This document shows, one piece after another, positions 52,748 to 62,046 of a stretch of 64,000 bases of DNA. A model generated the notes under the pieces. It had not been told where the DNA came from, did no database searches, and saw only the letters and a program-made list of their open reading frames with translations. Both the position numbers and the translations under genes were made by a program. Source of the DNA: Eubacteriales bacterium (GTDB taxonomy: Bacteria > Bacillota > Clostridia > Lachnospirales > Lachnospiraceae); NCBI GenBank assembly GCA_030524545.1, contig JAUNGM010000019.1:1-64000 (forward strand), written 5' to 3'. Within the stretch, counting starts at the first letter, position 1. Each line of letters opens with the position of its first letter.

Positions 52748-53679
52748 ACCTGTTTGAAGCAAGGCGTGCGGAGGCGATGCTGATCAAAGAGATGTGTCCT
52801 GCATTTGATTCGCCGGATTGGATTTATGAATTAAAACTGGACGGGTTCCGGTGCCTTGCCTACCTTTGTAAAGGGGAGACTGACCTGCGTAATAAACGCA
52901 ATGTAAGGGTTTTGGGGAAGTTTCCGGAACTCCGTAATATTTGGAACTATGTTTCAGACCGGTGTATCCTGGATGGGGAAGTGGTCGTGATGAAAAATGG
53001 CGTACCGGATTTTTATGAATTACAACGCCGGACGCTCTTGACAGACCCGTTTAAGATCAGGCTTGCATCGGAACGGTTCCCGGCATCCTTTGTGGCTTAT
53101 GACTGCTTATACTGCCGGGAAGAGGAGCTGCTTGATATGCCCCTTATGAAAAGAAAGGAAAAACTGTCTGCTCTATTTTCCAGGGAGACACCCGGTTTTG
53201 CTTTTTCAAGATTTATTGAAGAAAAAGGAAAGTCCCTGTACCGGCTGTGTGAAGAACAGAAACTGGAGGGTGTTGTTGCAAAAAGGAAAAACAGCATTTA
53301 CCGTATGGGTGCGAGGACAAAGGACTGGGTAAAAATAAAACGGATGGCAGATGATGATTTTATCATCGCAGGGTATATCCCCAAAGGGGCAAACCACTTT
53401 AGCCTGATCCTGGCTAAATACAGGATGGAAACTCTGGTATATAAAGGGAGTATAAGCAGCGGTGTAACAAAGGAAACCATCTCCTATCTACTTCCGGCAG
53501 AGAATACCGTGCTTTCACTGGTACCTGCGGCGGAAAACCGGGGAATCATATGGGTAAAGCCGGAAAAGGTGTGCCGGGTGGAATATATGCCAAATACCAA
53601 AAATGCCCTCCGTCAGCCGGTATTCCGTGGGTACAGGGATGATGTGATGCCGTGGGAAGTAAGGGATGTAACTGAATAA
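52744..53679 (+). CDS. ATP-dependent DNA ligase (LigD ligase-domain type)
   Basis: A 311-residue enzyme. Nucleotidyltransferase motif I is ELKLDGFRCLAY, with Lys48 as the adenylated residue. RCILDGEVVVM (motif III), SFVAYDCLYC (motif IIIa), LEGVVAKRKNSIY (motif IV) and KDWVKIKR (motif V) follow, and then an OB fold. It has no polymerase or nuclease domain, so it is a minimal ligase. The GTG start overlaps the ku stop codon, so the two are coupled into a two-gene NHEJ operon. Its natural job would be sealing blunt or incompatible breaks, perhaps of the element during transfer. Confidence 0.92.
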   Translation: MNLFEARRAEAMLIKEMCPAFDSPDWIYELKLDGFRCLAYLCKGETDLRNKRNVRVLGKFPELRNIWNYVSDRCILDGEVVVMKNGVPDFYELQRRTLLTDPFKIRLASERFPASFVAYDCLYCREEELLDMPLMKRKEKLSALFSRETPGFAFSRFIEEKGKSLYRLCEEQKLEGVVAKRKNSIYRMGARTKDWVKIKRMADDDFIIAGYIPKGANHFSLILAKYRMETLVYKGSISSGVTKETISYLLPAENTVLSLVPAAENRGIIWVKPEKVCRVEYMPNTKNALRQPVFRGYRDDVMPWEVRDVTE

Positions 53680-53697
53680 ATCGATAACAACCGAAAG

Positions 53698-54879
53698 GTG
53701 GGAATTTTGCAGAAATGCCGGGTTCCTGCCTTTTCATTTTGGGAGGATGACAGATTGAGATATGAAGAGAAAGATTTTGAACAGTTAAAAAAGAAAACGG
53801 GGGAATTCCTGGAAAATGGGGCGTTGGGAAACATCCGGCCCTATTGGGAGATGCGCTGGCCCTACAGCCAGAAACCGGAAAATTACTTAAATGGGCTTGC
53901 AAAAGCTGATGTAAGGAAAGGATTGATCTCTTTCCTGTATAACATGTCCCATGGGAGAGGGATGGAAAAGACCAGGGCTGCGGAGCAGATCATCGGGGAA
54001 CTGTGGGAATATGGCAGGCCGGATAAAGCGCAGGACCGTGATATGCTGCAATCCTTGGTATGGGACACCTGTATGCTGTTAAAAAACACATGCTATTGGG
54101 ATTGGGAAGAAATGCGGGAGATCGGAGAGTCCGATACGGATATTGTCCGTAAGATGTATGGCAAGCTGCGTACTCTGGAAGGCCGGGAACAGCAGTCGGA
54201 TATCTTTGCCGGATATCTGGAAACATATGATCTTCCTGTAAAAACACAGGCTGAAATGGAACAACTGGAAACCCGGCTGCTGAATTACCCATCCCCGGAC
54301 AGGGAGGAAGACCGGTCCATAAAAAACAGTTATCAGTTACGGGATTGTGTGCAGTGGATTCAGGAATTATCAGCCGCATGGTTTACCCTGCCTTCAAAAG
54401 CATACCGGAACCTTAACCGGACGGGAGTATGGAGGGATTATGTAGTACCCCAAATTCCCAGGTATCAAACGATGTCCTGCTATGAAGTGGTTTCCGATAT
54501 CATAAGCCATGTAAAGGGGCTTGGGGATGTTTATGGGGAACTTATGAAAACCATGGGAAGGGAACATATAGAGCCGCAGGAAATACCCAGCCGGTATGAC
54601 TGGCAGTATTTAAGGGATGCGGAGCCGGCCTGCATAGAAGCGTTGGCAACCCAAAAGGGGCTATATTTTGGGGAAGCCCTTGGCACATTTTATGAGAGCC
54701 GGTTTGCCATGATGCTTGAGCAGGGCAGGGAACGGTATGCTTGGACACGGGCGGAGGCATTTGCGGAATATCTGGAACATTCAGAACCGGAACTGTTTAT
54801 GGAATATGAATGCGGCTGCCAGACAAAAATCCAGAATCTGGGAATAAGAGAAACGGATAACCGCAGAAGTGCGAGGTAG
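53698..54879 (+). CDS. Unknown 393-aa element protein
   Basis: GTG 53698 or TTG 53707 (after AAAGGTGGG) may be the start. The protein is helical and rich in Glu, Trp and Tyr, with DRLRYEEKDFEQLKKKTGEFLENG, AEQIIGELWEYGRPD and GEALGTFYESRFAMMLEQGRERYAW. No motif or membrane segment is visible. It lies between the ligase and the relaxase genes, and I would not assign a job. Confidence 0.65.
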   Translation: MGILQKCRVPAFSFWEDDRLRYEEKDFEQLKKKTGEFLENGALGNIRPYWEMRWPYSQKPENYLNGLAKADVRKGLISFLYNMSHGRGMEKTRAAEQIIGELWEYGRPDKAQDRDMLQSLVWDTCMLLKNTCYWDWEEMREIGESDTDIVRKMYGKLRTLEGREQQSDIFAGYLETYDLPVKTQAEMEQLETRLLNYPSPDREEDRSIKNSYQLRDCVQWIQELSAAWFTLPSKAYRNLNRTGVWRDYVVPQIPRYQTMSCYEVVSDIISHVKGLGDVYGELMKTMGREHIEPQEIPSRYDWQYLRDAEPACIEALATQKGLYFGEALGTFYESRFAMMLEQGRERYAWTRAEAFAEYLEHSEPELFMEYECGCQTKIQNLGIRETDNRRSAR

Positions 54880-54882
54880 GAA

Positions 54883-55323
54883 ATGAAAGAGCGTTTAGAA
54901 AAACCGGAACATTTGACCGCATGGCTTAATGAGGAACGCATCCCTTTCCAGCTTTCATTAAAAGAGGCTGAAATCATCCTTGGATATTTGGAAGGTTCTG
55001 CCTACAGCCTGGAGACAGAGGATGGAATACTCTTTCTTTGTGATGATGTGGAGGAAAACAGGGAAGAAACAGAGATTGACGATGTTGTGCAAAAGGTTTG
55101 CGAAACCAATTATGAGCTGATCGAGGAAACTGCGGCCAAAATAATGGAAGCAGAGATAAGTGCGGACACCAGGCAGGAGGAAGACAGCCTTGCAAGGCTG
55201 ATGGAAGATGAAAAAGCGCTGGCTTTGGTATTTTTGCAGACCAGATTCCAGAAAGGGCTGGAGCAGGCATTACGGCAGGCGGCAGAGAAGAAGAAAACGC
55301 CTGCTGACAGGGCAAGGCGGTAG
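54883..55323 (+). CDS. Unknown 146-aa protein before mobC
   Basis: A soluble acidic protein that starts MKERLEKPEHLTAWLNEERIPFQLSLKEAEIILGYLEGS. Much of the rest is helical and Glu-rich. It begins 4 bases after the previous stop codon and ends about 30 bases before mobC, within the mobilisation operon. The family is not recognised. Confidence 0.65.
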   Translation: MKERLEKPEHLTAWLNEERIPFQLSLKEAEIILGYLEGSAYSLETEDGILFLCDDVEENREETEIDDVVQKVCETNYELIEETAAKIMEAEISADTRQEEDSLARLMEDEKALALVFLQTRFQKGLEQALRQAAEKKKTPADRARR

Positions 55324-55352
55324 GAAGGGGTGGTATTACGAAAAAAGAAACG

Positions 55353-55661
55353 ATGAAATGCAGGAAGGAGATCCGGCTGTCCAGTGAAGAACTGGAAGAA
55401 TTGCAGAAACAGGCTGCAGAAATGGGGGTAACGGATTCCCAGTTCCTGCGGATGCTGATCACAAACCGCCCCAGGGATTACCCGGCAATCCGGCAGGAAT
55501 TGCAGCGGTTAAATAATGAGATCAACCATATAGGGGTAAACATCAACCAGATTACCCATAACAACAACAGCCGGCTGTATTCCGAAACGGATAAGCACCG
55601 GCTGTATGTGCTTATGAAGCGGTTGAAAGACCTGATGCAGCAGGTAATTGAGAGATTGTAA
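55353..55661 (+). CDS. mobC: Mobilisation accessory protein MobC
   Basis: A 102-residue protein with the MobC pattern: RKEIRLSSEELEELQKQAAEMGVTDSQFLRMLI (a ribbon-helix-helix-like start), then LQRLNNEINHIGVNINQITHNNNSRLY and a final helix. It binds oriT with the relaxase and opens the strands. ATG 55353 has no good ribosome site. An in-frame ATT at 55335 lies 5 bases after AGGAAGGGG and may be the true start. The relaxase begins 10 bases later. Confidence 0.88.
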   Translation: MKCRKEIRLSSEELEELQKQAAEMGVTDSQFLRMLITNRPRDYPAIRQELQRLNNEINHIGVNINQITHNNNSRLYSETDKHRLYVLMKRLKDLMQQVIERL

Positions 55662-55670
55662 GGGGAACAT

Positions 55671-57077
55671 ATGGCAATCAGTAAGGTCCTGCACATGAAG
55701 CAGGCAAAATCCGGGTACATGGCGAAACACCTTGCCAACGGCCTCAAATATATCATGGACCCGGATAAAACAGAAGGCGGAAAGTATGTGAGCGGGAATA
55801 ACTGCGTCCCGGAAAATGCACTGGAACAGATGCTGGATACGAAACGCCACTTTGGAAAACTGGATAAAAGGCAGGGGTACCATTTTATCATCTCTTTTGA
55901 GGAGGAAGAGGTAACGGAGGATACCGCTTTTGAGCTTATCGGTAAATTTGTGAAAGAATACCTGGGGCCGGATTTTGAAGCAGTATATGCAATCCATAAT
56001 GATACGGACCACATCCATGGGCACATTATCTTCAATTCCGTGAGGTGTACAAACGGTTACAAATATGATTATCCGAAAGGGGAATGGGAATACCGCATAC
56101 AGCCCCTTGTGAACCGGCTTTGTGAAGAATATGGGCTGTCTACACTGGATATGGAGGAAGTACGGGAGAAAAGAAAACGGAAAGACATACCAAAAGGGCA
56201 GGAAGCGGAAAAAAGGGTTTCCATGAGGAACCAGCGGATAAAGAAGGATGTAGACCGGGCAGTGGAGGATGCGGATACCTATGAAGAATTTCTGGAACTT
56301 CTAAAATGCATGGGATATGAATTATCAGGGAAGAAGCACCTGGCAGTCCGGGAGAACGGGGCGGTAAGAAGCAGACGTTTGGATTTACTGGGAGAAGAGT
56401 ATATGGAAGAAATGCTCCGGTGCAGGATTGAAAAGCCGCCCATACCGGCACAGCAGGAAGACCCCAGGGAAACCGGGCTTATTTATATTTTTATCCCTTA
56501 CAGGAACCGCCATCTGACGCGGCACCAAAAGGAGTGCTTCATACGGAAGTACCGCGCGGGGAAAATCCATACGGACCAGAAACCATGGGAATACCGGAGC
56601 AGCCTTCAGACCCTGCGCCGGCTGCAGGAAGAATATATTTTTTGGGAAAAACATGGCATCCGTTCAAAGGCGGACCTTTACACAGCGGAAGATAAAGCGG
56701 CAGGACAGATCAAAGCTGTCCGGGAAAAGAAGAAAGAGCTGGAAGAAAAAAAGAAATCCTATGATGCAGTATTACACCTTCTGGAAGAACTGGAGCCTTT
56801 GGAAATCGAGGCAGACCTTTATAAAGAGGGGTATCCGGAATTTCTGGAAGAGTACCAGAAGTATGAGGCTGTCTGCAAAAAACTGGAGAAACTGGGGTAT
56901 TCTCTGGCAGACGCAAGAAAGGCAGAAGCGTATTTCAGGGAAGGGTTCCGGGAATTGAAGGAGCAGAGGGGGCAGGCAATGCGGGAAAAACGGATTGCGG
57001 GCCGTCTGCTTTCTAAAGTCTATCAGAAGGAAAGAGGGAAGGAGGCGAGGGATGAAATGCAGGAAAGAGGCTTATAA
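55671..57077 (+). CDS. MOBP-type relaxase (VirD2/MobA nuclease family)
   Basis: A 468-residue protein. The relaxase domain is in the first 170 residues: SGYMAKHLANGLKYIMDPDKT with a candidate catalytic Tyr, HFIISFEEEEVTE, and the HUH-type motif HNDTDHIHGHIIFNSV. The C-terminal half is a long coiled-coil region rich in Lys/Glu, with RNRHLTRHQKECFIRKYRAGKIH. It nicks one oriT strand and pilots it to the recipient through VirD4. It is not a fragment. Confidence 0.9.
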   Translation: MAISKVLHMKQAKSGYMAKHLANGLKYIMDPDKTEGGKYVSGNNCVPENALEQMLDTKRHFGKLDKRQGYHFIISFEEEEVTEDTAFELIGKFVKEYLGPDFEAVYAIHNDTDHIHGHIIFNSVRCTNGYKYDYPKGEWEYRIQPLVNRLCEEYGLSTLDMEEVREKRKRKDIPKGQEAEKRVSMRNQRIKKDVDRAVEDADTYEEFLELLKCMGYELSGKKHLAVRENGAVRSRRLDLLGEEYMEEMLRCRIEKPPIPAQQEDPRETGLIYIFIPYRNRHLTRHQKECFIRKYRAGKIHTDQKPWEYRSSLQTLRRLQEEYIFWEKHGIRSKADLYTAEDKAAGQIKAVREKKKELEEKKKSYDAVLHLLEELEPLEIEADLYKEGYPEFLEEYQKYEAVCKKLEKLGYSLADARKAEAYFREGFRELKEQRGQAMREKRIAGRLLSKVYQKERGKEARDEMQERGL

Positions 57078-57164
57078 ACAGTCAGCGTGCAGGCTGCCAA
57101 AAACGGGCAGCGTTTCAAAATTGAATGGCCGCTGGACTGAAAAAGTCCAGGGAAAGGAGACAGA

Positions 57165-58166
57165 ATGACCATTGAAGAACAGCGGTATTTGGATGAATGT
57201 AAGAAGGTGCTGAACAGGGAGCAGTTGGATGCGGTTACCATGGCAATGGATTACGGGCTGCAGATACAGGAGATCCGGAAGGTAGTACAGAGTAACCAAA
57301 GCGCGCCATGTATGCATGAGATCGTTTTAGGGATGATGGAGGGAATCAAGACCGATGTGTTGGATTTCCTGTGTGAGAACGATTTTAACCAGTACCAGAT
57401 AAAAGAAATCCGTGAGGGGATCGCGGGAGGGCTGACCTTTGAGCAGGTAAAATCCTATGCTACAAAGGAAATGTCCGCAAACCGTATGAAAAAAATGCGC
57501 CAGCAGTTGGAAAATACCATGCAGGAAAAGAATGGACAGTCAGATGACAGTGTAAGGGAGTACATGAAAGGGCTTATGGAGATCATGGAAACCTCGATAC
57601 AGCAGTTTAGGGAAAGCAACGAGAGGTTTGATGCGCTGTCCTCTCTTGTAAAGGAGCATGTAGTAGATGAAAAGAACCGTGAAATCCAGGAGCTATATGA
57701 GAACCTGAAATATAAGGATAAGAGCATCCAGGAACTGCAGCGAAAACTGGCGGACCGTGATAAGACCATTGCGGATTTAAAATCAGCGATAGCAGAGGGC
57801 AGGCGGGAAACAGAACCGCAGAAGGTAACGGAGGAAAGGATACCGGAAAAAGTGCCGACAGTTCCTGACGGGGAAACAAAAAGAGGGGAACTGCTGTTTG
57901 AACCTGTTATGAAAGAACCGCAGGCAGAAAAGAAGAGGATGCTTGGATGGTTCCTGCGTGATAAAAAGGTTCCCCAGGATGTTTTTGGGAAGATCATGGA
58001 GGCAGACCTGTCTACGGAACAATTAGAGGAAGTGCGCCAGTGCATAGAGTGCGGGCTGACAGACAGGGAGATCGCGAGGGTAATAGAGAATACGCCTGCT
58101 CCGGAGCGTATGAGGAAAATGCGTGAAATACTGATGCTTATGAAGAAGAGAAAGGGAGGTGCCTGA
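57165..58166 (+). CDS. Helical-repeat and coiled-coil protein, 333 aa
   Basis: The N-terminal ~115 residues contain repeats of about 45 residues with the shape LDAVTMAMDYGLQIQEIRKVV and QIKEIREGIAGGLTFEQVKSYA. A coiled coil (about 120-215) and a Pro/Glu linker follow. The C-terminal repeat is EQLEEVRQCIECGLTDREIARVI. The same unit ends VirD4. GGAAAGGAGACAG precedes the ATG. It overlaps the next gene by 8 bases. It could be an adaptor for the coupling protein or relaxosome, but no family is known to me. Confidence 0.7.
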   Translation: MTIEEQRYLDECKKVLNREQLDAVTMAMDYGLQIQEIRKVVQSNQSAPCMHEIVLGMMEGIKTDVLDFLCENDFNQYQIKEIREGIAGGLTFEQVKSYATKEMSANRMKKMRQQLENTMQEKNGQSDDSVREYMKGLMEIMETSIQQFRESNERFDALSSLVKEHVVDEKNREIQELYENLKYKDKSIQELQRKLADRDKTIADLKSAIAEGRRETEPQKVTEERIPEKVPTVPDGETKRGELLFEPVMKEPQAEKKRMLGWFLRDKKVPQDVFGKIMEADLSTEQLEEVRQCIECGLTDREIARVIENTPAPERMRKMREILMLMKKRKGGA

Positions 58167-58605
58167 TATGTTTTCGATTGAACATGTTGTCCGGATTTTC
58201 CCTTTATTGGAGGAAGCAGAGAAAGAACGCCCCCTCTTCACGCAGGCAGAAAAGCAGATGCTTTACAGGATTGCATTCCATAAAGAATCCTTTGATGAAG
58301 TACAGAGGCTCATGGTGCAGGCATCGGCCCCGCAATTAAAAGCGGAAGAGAGGAAACAGTTACTGGAATATCATGTTGGTAAGCTGCCAGAGCCGCCAAA
58401 CAGCGCCGCAGCCCAGATTGAAAACTATATTTTCCATACACAGCTTATGATTTATGAAAAAGAAAAGGCCAACCGTATACTGGAGGATATCTTAAAGAGG
58501 AGCGGTTTAAATAAAGAGCTGGATGCCATGATCGCAGAGGCAAGGAATAGGCCCTTTAAGCCCCCAAAAGAAAAACCGGCGGTACAGAATGGGAAGGCCA
58601 TATAA
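58159..58605 (+). CDS. Unknown 148-aa transfer-operon protein
   Basis: A soluble, helical protein: MFSIEHVVRIFPLLEEAEKERPLFTQAEKQMLYR with QTIENYIFHTQLMIYEKE-like helices later on. GGAGGTG precedes the ATG within the end of the upstream gene. It lies in the transfer operon, between the repeat protein and the PcfB-like gene. No recognised family. Confidence 0.65.
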   Translation: MPDMFSIEHVVRIFPLLEEAEKERPLFTQAEKQMLYRIAFHKESFDEVQRLMVQASAPQLKAEERKQLLEYHVGKLPEPPNSAAAQIENYIFHTQLMIYEKEKANRILEDILKRSGLNKELDAMIAEARNRPFKPPKEKPAVQNGKAI

Positions 58606-58620
58606 GGAAGGGGGGATTGC

Positions 58621-59799
58621 ATGAGTGAGATTCAGGATGCGGCACAGATTATCCGTGTTTCTTTTGAAGGCGCTGAGATTATTATGAAACTGGGAAAGGC
58701 AAATCTGGATTTTTTGAAGGGCGTCTGTGCCGTATTCAAGAATTTGCTGGACCAGGAGAAGCTTTCGGGAAAAACGTCTGTCAAGCAGCTCTTGAAATCC
58801 GGCGGAGACCTGCAGGTGTTCAAATTCCGGACAGAGGATATGGCTACAGTCAAAAAAATGGCGGACAAATACGGGATTCTGTATTCTATCTTACCGGACC
58901 TTAATAAATCGGACGGGATGAGTGAGATTCTGTTCCATAGCCAGGCAGCGCCCCGTATTCAGGCCATCATGGAGCAGATACAAAACTCCAAAATAGAGTC
59001 CATGGATGATTATTTTGCAAATGCGGAGCCGGAAGAACTGGAGAAGGCGGTCCAGGAAGCGGAAAAAAAGCCCGTAATGCCAAAGGAAAATGAATACCGG
59101 GTGGCGGCGGAGGAGTTTATAAAAAATCCGGGCGCAAAAGTGAGTGATGTCCGGTCACGGTTAAACATGACTTGGCTGGAAATATGGCCCATTGTAAAAC
59201 ATATGGAAAGCAATAATCTGGCCGAGCTTGGCAAAGACGGGACACTTACCATGAAGATGGATCCTGCCCAGTTCCGGGAATTGATCAATTCCGAACAATG
59301 GAAGTCGTGGTTCGGGAAGGAAGAGGCGGACAGCAGGAGGGGAGCCGGCAGGAGCCCTTCGGATGATAAGATGGAAGAACTCAAGAGGATTCAGAAGATG
59401 TCCCGGGAGAACCCAAAAGTAAACGGGATCACGATTGACAGAAAAATGGTAACAGAAGAAACGGAGAAAAACATCAAGACCAGGATTCCTTATAAACGGG
59501 ATGAATACATCTGGCTGAGAAAATCAGAGATTTCCTGGATTAATGGGAATAAGACGATCTATGCCAGCCTTGAAAAAGAGAAAAATTATATGGTACTGGA
59601 CAGGGAAAACAAGCCTGTCCGGACGGTATCCGGGCAGACATTGTATGAACAGAGCTATGACCCGGTAAACAGGGAACATATAAGGCGGCAGCAGGAACAG
59701 AAGCAGAGAAGGCAGCAGCAGAAGCAGCGGGAATACAAACGCACACAGAAAGCGTTGGAGGATACGAGAAAAGCACTGAGCGGAAGGAAGGGGCGGTAA
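58621..59799 (+). CDS. PcfB-like (DUF3801) protein
   Basis: A 392-residue protein. About residues 10-115 are the DUF3801/PcfB domain (ETIMKLGKANLDFLKGVCAVFKNL-like helix, then LQVFKFRTEDMATVKKMADKYGILYSIL). A long linker and a basic coiled tail (RRQQEQKQRRQQQKQRE) follow. In Enterococcus pCF10, PcfB is a substrate adaptor that works with the VirD4-like PcfC, and here the VirD4 gene follows directly. This is longer than PcfB itself. Confidence 0.8.
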   Translation: MSEIQDAAQIIRVSFEGAEIIMKLGKANLDFLKGVCAVFKNLLDQEKLSGKTSVKQLLKSGGDLQVFKFRTEDMATVKKMADKYGILYSILPDLNKSDGMSEILFHSQAAPRIQAIMEQIQNSKIESMDDYFANAEPEELEKAVQEAEKKPVMPKENEYRVAAEEFIKNPGAKVSDVRSRLNMTWLEIWPIVKHMESNNLAELGKDGTLTMKMDPAQFRELINSEQWKSWFGKEEADSRRGAGRSPSDDKMEELKRIQKMSRENPKVNGITIDRKMVTEETEKNIKTRIPYKRDEYIWLRKSEISWINGNKTIYASLEKEKNYMVLDRENKPVRTVSGQTLYEQSYDPVNREHIRRQQEQKQRRQQQKQREYKRTQKALEDTRKALSGRKGR

Positions 59800-59837
59800 C
59801 CACAATCCAGAACAATAAAAAGAAGACACCATTATGG

Positions 59838-61943
59838 ATGCTCCTGGCCGGGGGCATTTTTGCGGCTTATGCAGGTTATCTTTTAAATGCGTGTTATAAG
59901 CCAGGCATGGATATTAATTATCTGATGGAACGGCTGAATACGGTCATGGGGAAGCCGTTTGCAAATTATTGGAATGGGACTTCCATAAAGGGGATTGTCG
60001 GGGCTGTCTTTGTTTATCTGATCGCAATGCTTATGTACATGACGAGCCAGAAAAAATATATGCCGGGGAAAGAATTTGGTACGGCAGTATTTGCAAACCC
60101 TGTGCAGGTTTCCAAAAAGTTCGCAGATAAGGATGAAGGGAAGAACCGGATTCTGTCACAGAACCTACGGATGTCCATGAACACACGGATGACGCGGCTG
60201 AATTTGAATTTTTTAGTTATCGGCGGCAGCGGCGCGGGAAAAACTTTGTTCATGGTCAAACCGAACCTTATGGCAATGACCTCATCCTTTATCATAACGG
60301 ACCCAAAAGGAGAGATCGCCAGATGCTGTTCCGGTTTTTTGACTGCACATGGATACCGTGTACGGATTTTGAACCTGGTGGAAATGGAACGCTCCAATGG
60401 CTATAACCCATTCCGGTATATCCGTTCGGAAACGGATATCGTAAAACTGATCACGAACCTGATCGCAAATACGACACCGAAAAATTCTTCCAGTAACGAC
60501 CCGTTTTGGGAAAAGGCAGAGTCCCTCTACCTTCAGGCCATTTTTCTTTATGTGTGGATGGAATGCCCGCCGAAAGAACGGAATTTCCGCATGGTGCTGA
60601 AACTTCTCAACGAAGCAGAAGTACATGCGGACGGCTCCCCGTCTGACCTGGACCGGAGGTTTCGGCGGCTGGAAAGGAAAAAGGGCAGCTCCCATCCTGC
60701 AATCATCCAGTACAATAAAGTCGTGCGCGGTGCGGGCGATACCGTAAGGAGTATCATTATCAGTGCCAATGCAAGGCTTGGTATTCTGGAAAATCCGCAG
60801 ATCCTGCGTGTCCTGGACAGCGATGAGATGGACATTCCGGAGATTGGAACCGGCGTAGACGGGGACAAAAACAAGAAAACAGCCCTGTTCTGCGTAATCC
60901 CAGATTCTGATAAAAGCTATAACTTCCTTGTGGGTATGCTTTATTCCCAGATATTCCAGGAGCTGTATTACCAGGCGGATTTTAACTATAATGGAAGGCT
61001 GCCGATCCATGTAACCTTTATGCTGGATGAATTTGCCAACGTCGCACTACCCGATGATTTCTGTTCCCTTCTGAGTACGATGAGGTCAAGAGAAATTTCC
61101 TGTATCATCATCATCCAAAATCTTGCGCAGATCAAGGCACTGTTTAAAGATACCTGGGAAACAATCCCGGGTAATTGCGACACGCTTATTTATCTTGGAG
61201 GCAACGAACAGTCTACGCATAAATATGTCAGTGAGAGCCTCGGAAAAGGTACGATAGATAAAAGGAGCAGCGGTGAAACAAAGGGCAAAAATGGGAGCAG
61301 CTCACGTAATTATGATGTCCTTGGCCGGGAATTGCTGACCCCGGATGAGACACGGAAACTGAACAATGACCAGTGTATTGTCCTTATCCGAGGATGTGAT
61401 CCTATCATAGACCGGAAATTCAATACCTTTAAACATCCTTTGTTTAAGGAAACCGAGGATGGAGGCGCACCGCCTTATATCCATGATGTCAGCATGGCGC
61501 AGAGGCAGGAAAATGTAAAATTTTTGAGCGAGGAATCCCTGAAATACTATGAAAAGAAGAAACAGAACGGGGAACCGGTACACATTCTGGAACTCTCCGC
61601 GGATGAATTATTTGCCGCAAATCCAATCCCTGAGAAGATCTTCACGGACCAGGAACTGGAAGAAAACAGGAAAGAAGCCGGAGAATCTATAAAGGAGGTG
61701 AGGAAAAAAAGCCGGAACATCCCTGAGAAAGCAAAGCCGGAATCCAATCAGGCGGATGAAGAGGCCCTGTTTAAACTTTTGGCGGCGAATCCATACAGTG
61801 ATGAGCAGCTAGAGGAGATACGGATAGCCATTGGCAGCGGCATTGCCTATAAAGATATCATACGGATCGCGGATATCGGTAATACGGCAGAGCGGATGAA
61901 GCAACTCCGTCTGGAATTTACAAAAGATACAGCCAATCCATAA
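59838..61943 (+). CDS. virD4: VirD4-like coupling protein (T4CP)
   Basis: A 701-residue membrane ATPase with two N-terminal transmembrane helices (about residues 1-15 and 52-70). Walker A is VIGGSGAGKTLFMVKPN, Walker B is VTFMLDEFANVALPDDF, and ITDPKGEIAR and CIIIIQNLAQIKALF are typical of the CD1115 group. A helical repeat NPYSDEQLEEIRIAIGSGI is added at the C-terminus, also present in the 57165 protein. It docks the relaxase-DNA complex to the secretion channel. ATG 59838 lacks a good ribosome site. An in-frame ATC at 59805 lies just after AGGAAGGGG and would add 11 residues. Confidence 0.93.
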   Translation: MLLAGGIFAAYAGYLLNACYKPGMDINYLMERLNTVMGKPFANYWNGTSIKGIVGAVFVYLIAMLMYMTSQKKYMPGKEFGTAVFANPVQVSKKFADKDEGKNRILSQNLRMSMNTRMTRLNLNFLVIGGSGAGKTLFMVKPNLMAMTSSFIITDPKGEIARCCSGFLTAHGYRVRILNLVEMERSNGYNPFRYIRSETDIVKLITNLIANTTPKNSSSNDPFWEKAESLYLQAIFLYVWMECPPKERNFRMVLKLLNEAEVHADGSPSDLDRRFRRLERKKGSSHPAIIQYNKVVRGAGDTVRSIIISANARLGILENPQILRVLDSDEMDIPEIGTGVDGDKNKKTALFCVIPDSDKSYNFLVGMLYSQIFQELYYQADFNYNGRLPIHVTFMLDEFANVALPDDFCSLLSTMRSREISCIIIIQNLAQIKALFKDTWETIPGNCDTLIYLGGNEQSTHKYVSESLGKGTIDKRSSGETKGKNGSSSRNYDVLGRELLTPDETRKLNNDQCIVLIRGCDPIIDRKFNTFKHPLFKETEDGGAPPYIHDVSMAQRQENVKFLSEESLKYYEKKKQNGEPVHILELSADELFAANPIPEKIFTDQELEENRKEAGESIKEVRKKSRNIPEKAKPESNQADEEALFKLLAANPYSDEQLEEIRIAIGSGIAYKDIIRIADIGNTAERMKQLRLEFTKDTANP

Positions 61944-61947
61944 AAGA

Positions 61948-62017
61948 AGGCAGATTTATGAAAACCCATAGTTTTTGCATGGCGCAGGGTGGGTTTTCAT
62001 AAGCCTGCCTTTTTGCG
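61948..62017 (+). terminator. Long stem-loop between virD4 and the pilin-like gene
   Basis: An AGGCAG/CTGCCT base and an inner TATGAAAACCC/GGGTTTTCATA stem form a long hairpin, followed by TTTTT. Only about 30 bases separate it from the next ATG, so it may adjust the level of the downstream genes and not end the operon. Confidence 0.65.
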
Positions 62018-62046
62018 TATGCACCAGAATGAGATAGAAAAGGAGA

